From NCBI GenBank assembly GCA_947458525.1, contig CANHAG010000085.1, forward strand, positions 1 to 6,388: a stretch of 6,388 nt of DNA, written 5' to 3'. The notes below the pieces were generated by a model. The model saw only the letters and a list, made by a program, of their open reading frames with translations. It was not told the DNA's origin and did not search any database. Positions within the stretch are counted from its first letter, which is position 1; every line of letters begins with the position of its first letter. Shown piece by piece: positions 5,885-6,388 of the stretch. The stretch is from Rhodospirillaceae bacterium. GTDB lineage: Bacteria > Pseudomonadota > Alphaproteobacteria > Rickettsiales > UBA3002. The translations under genes were made by a program, and so were the position numbers.

Positions 5885-6388
5885 TGTTACCGATATCGCG
5901 GCCGCGAAGGGTGCCACGCCGCTGGTGGCGCTTACCGCCTATACCGGGCCAATGGCGGAGCTGCTTGACCCTTACTGCGATATTCTCATGGTGGGCGATT
6001 CGCTGGGCATGGTGATTTATGGCTATGCCAGCACGCTGAACGTCACCCTCGCGCAGATGATTGCGCATGGCGAGGCCGTTGCGCGCAGAAGTGCCGCCGC
6101 GCTCGTGGTGGTGGATATGCCCTTTGGCAGCTATCAGGCCTCGCCCGAAGCGGCGTTTCGCAGTGCCTCCGCCATCTTGCGCCGCACCGGCGCACAGGCA
6201 GTGAAGCTTGAAGGCGGGCGCGAAATGGCCGAAACCATCGCGTTTCTGGTGGCGCGCGGTGTGCCGGTGATGGCACATATCGGGCTTATGCCGCAGCATG
6301 TGCATCAGCTGGGCGGGTTCAAGGCACAAGGTAAGGAAGCGGCACGTCAGGAGGAAATTCTGGCAGATGCAAAGGCGGTAGAAGCCGC
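5850..6388 (+). CDS. panB: 3-methyl-2-oxobutanoate hydroxymethyltransferase (ketopantoate hydroxymethyltransferase), C-terminus cut by window edge
   Basis: 179 residues of about 270 are present. PanB makes ketopantoate from 2-oxoisovalerate and methylene-tetrahydrofolate, the first committed step of pantothenate (coenzyme A) synthesis, in the cytoplasm. Motifs: LTAYTGPMA (28-36), MVGDSLGMV (47-55), [13 protein letters not shown] (61-73), [10 protein letters not shown] (86-95), VKLEGG (118-123), AHIGLMPQ (142-149) and GGFKAQG (155-161). Residues matching the Mg- and substrate-binding set of E. coli PanB are intact: D50, S51, D89, K119, E121 and H143; the later catalytic glutamate lies beyond the window. 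The ATG at 5850 has a GAAGGGGG sequence about 5 bases upstream and overlaps the kinase by 35 bp. A GTG at 5871 is a less likely start. panC often follows panB but cannot be seen here. Confidence 0.97.
   Translation, partial: MSQQPRAVKRRSVTDIAAAKGATPLVALTAYTGPMAELLDPYCDILMVGDSLGMVIYGYASTLNVTLAQMIAHGEAVARRSAAALVVVDMPFGSYQASPEAAFRSASAILRRTGAQAVKLEGGREMAETIAFLVARGVPVMAHIGLMPQHVHQLGGFKAQGKEAARQEEILADAKAVEA

Noticed and set aside
5832..6329. 165-codon minus-strand open frame
   Set aside because: Antisense to panB, which has all expected motifs; no promoter or ribosome site.
1..6388. Mobile element, CRISPR array, tRNA/rRNA, toxin-antitoxin or defence genes
   Set aside because: No transposase or integrase motifs, repeated spacers, or structural RNA sequences were seen; nearly all bases are covered by housekeeping genes.

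Overview
The window looks like a piece of an alphaproteobacterial chromosome with moderately high GC. The evidence is the gene order rpmH-rnpA-yidD-yidC without an adjacent dnaA, a MidA/NDUFAF7-type methyltransferase, a PleC/DivJ-like histidine kinase core, and a PanB that reads like alphaproteobacterial versions. I cannot place it more finely; an uncultured or less studied lineage is possible.

Layout: two divergent transcription units share the 119-bp spacer 4242-4360. The minus-strand unit runs leftward: rpmH (L34, 4241-4107), rnpA (RNase P protein, 4091-3732), yidD (3739-3488), yidC (3475-1754), a midA-like SAM methyltransferase (start probably 1653, end 580) and pgeF (583 to the window edge, C-terminus missing). 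Junctions are tight: 15 bp, an 8-bp overlap, 12 bp, a 100-bp spacer or extension holding palindromes, and a 4-bp ATGA overlap. The plus-strand unit has a two-TM sensor histidine kinase (4361-5884) and panB (from 5850 to the window edge), overlapping by 35 bp.

The minus unit joins translation and RNA processing (L34, RNase P), membrane protein insertion (YidD, YidC), a probable complex I assembly methyltransferase and a peptidoglycan quality-control enzyme. A textbook -35 element (TTGACA, 17-bp spacer) drives rpmH. The kinase has no leader that I can see: the best -10 places transcription start at its ATG.

Most of the window is conserved housekeeping. I see no mobile element, CRISPR, tRNA/rRNA or defence system. 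The points worth a second look are the possibly leaderless kinase, its overlap with panB, its unassigned sensor domain with two cysteines, the palindromic spacer between yidC and midA, and the His-rich tail of YidC. No gene-free stretch exceeds about 120 bases.
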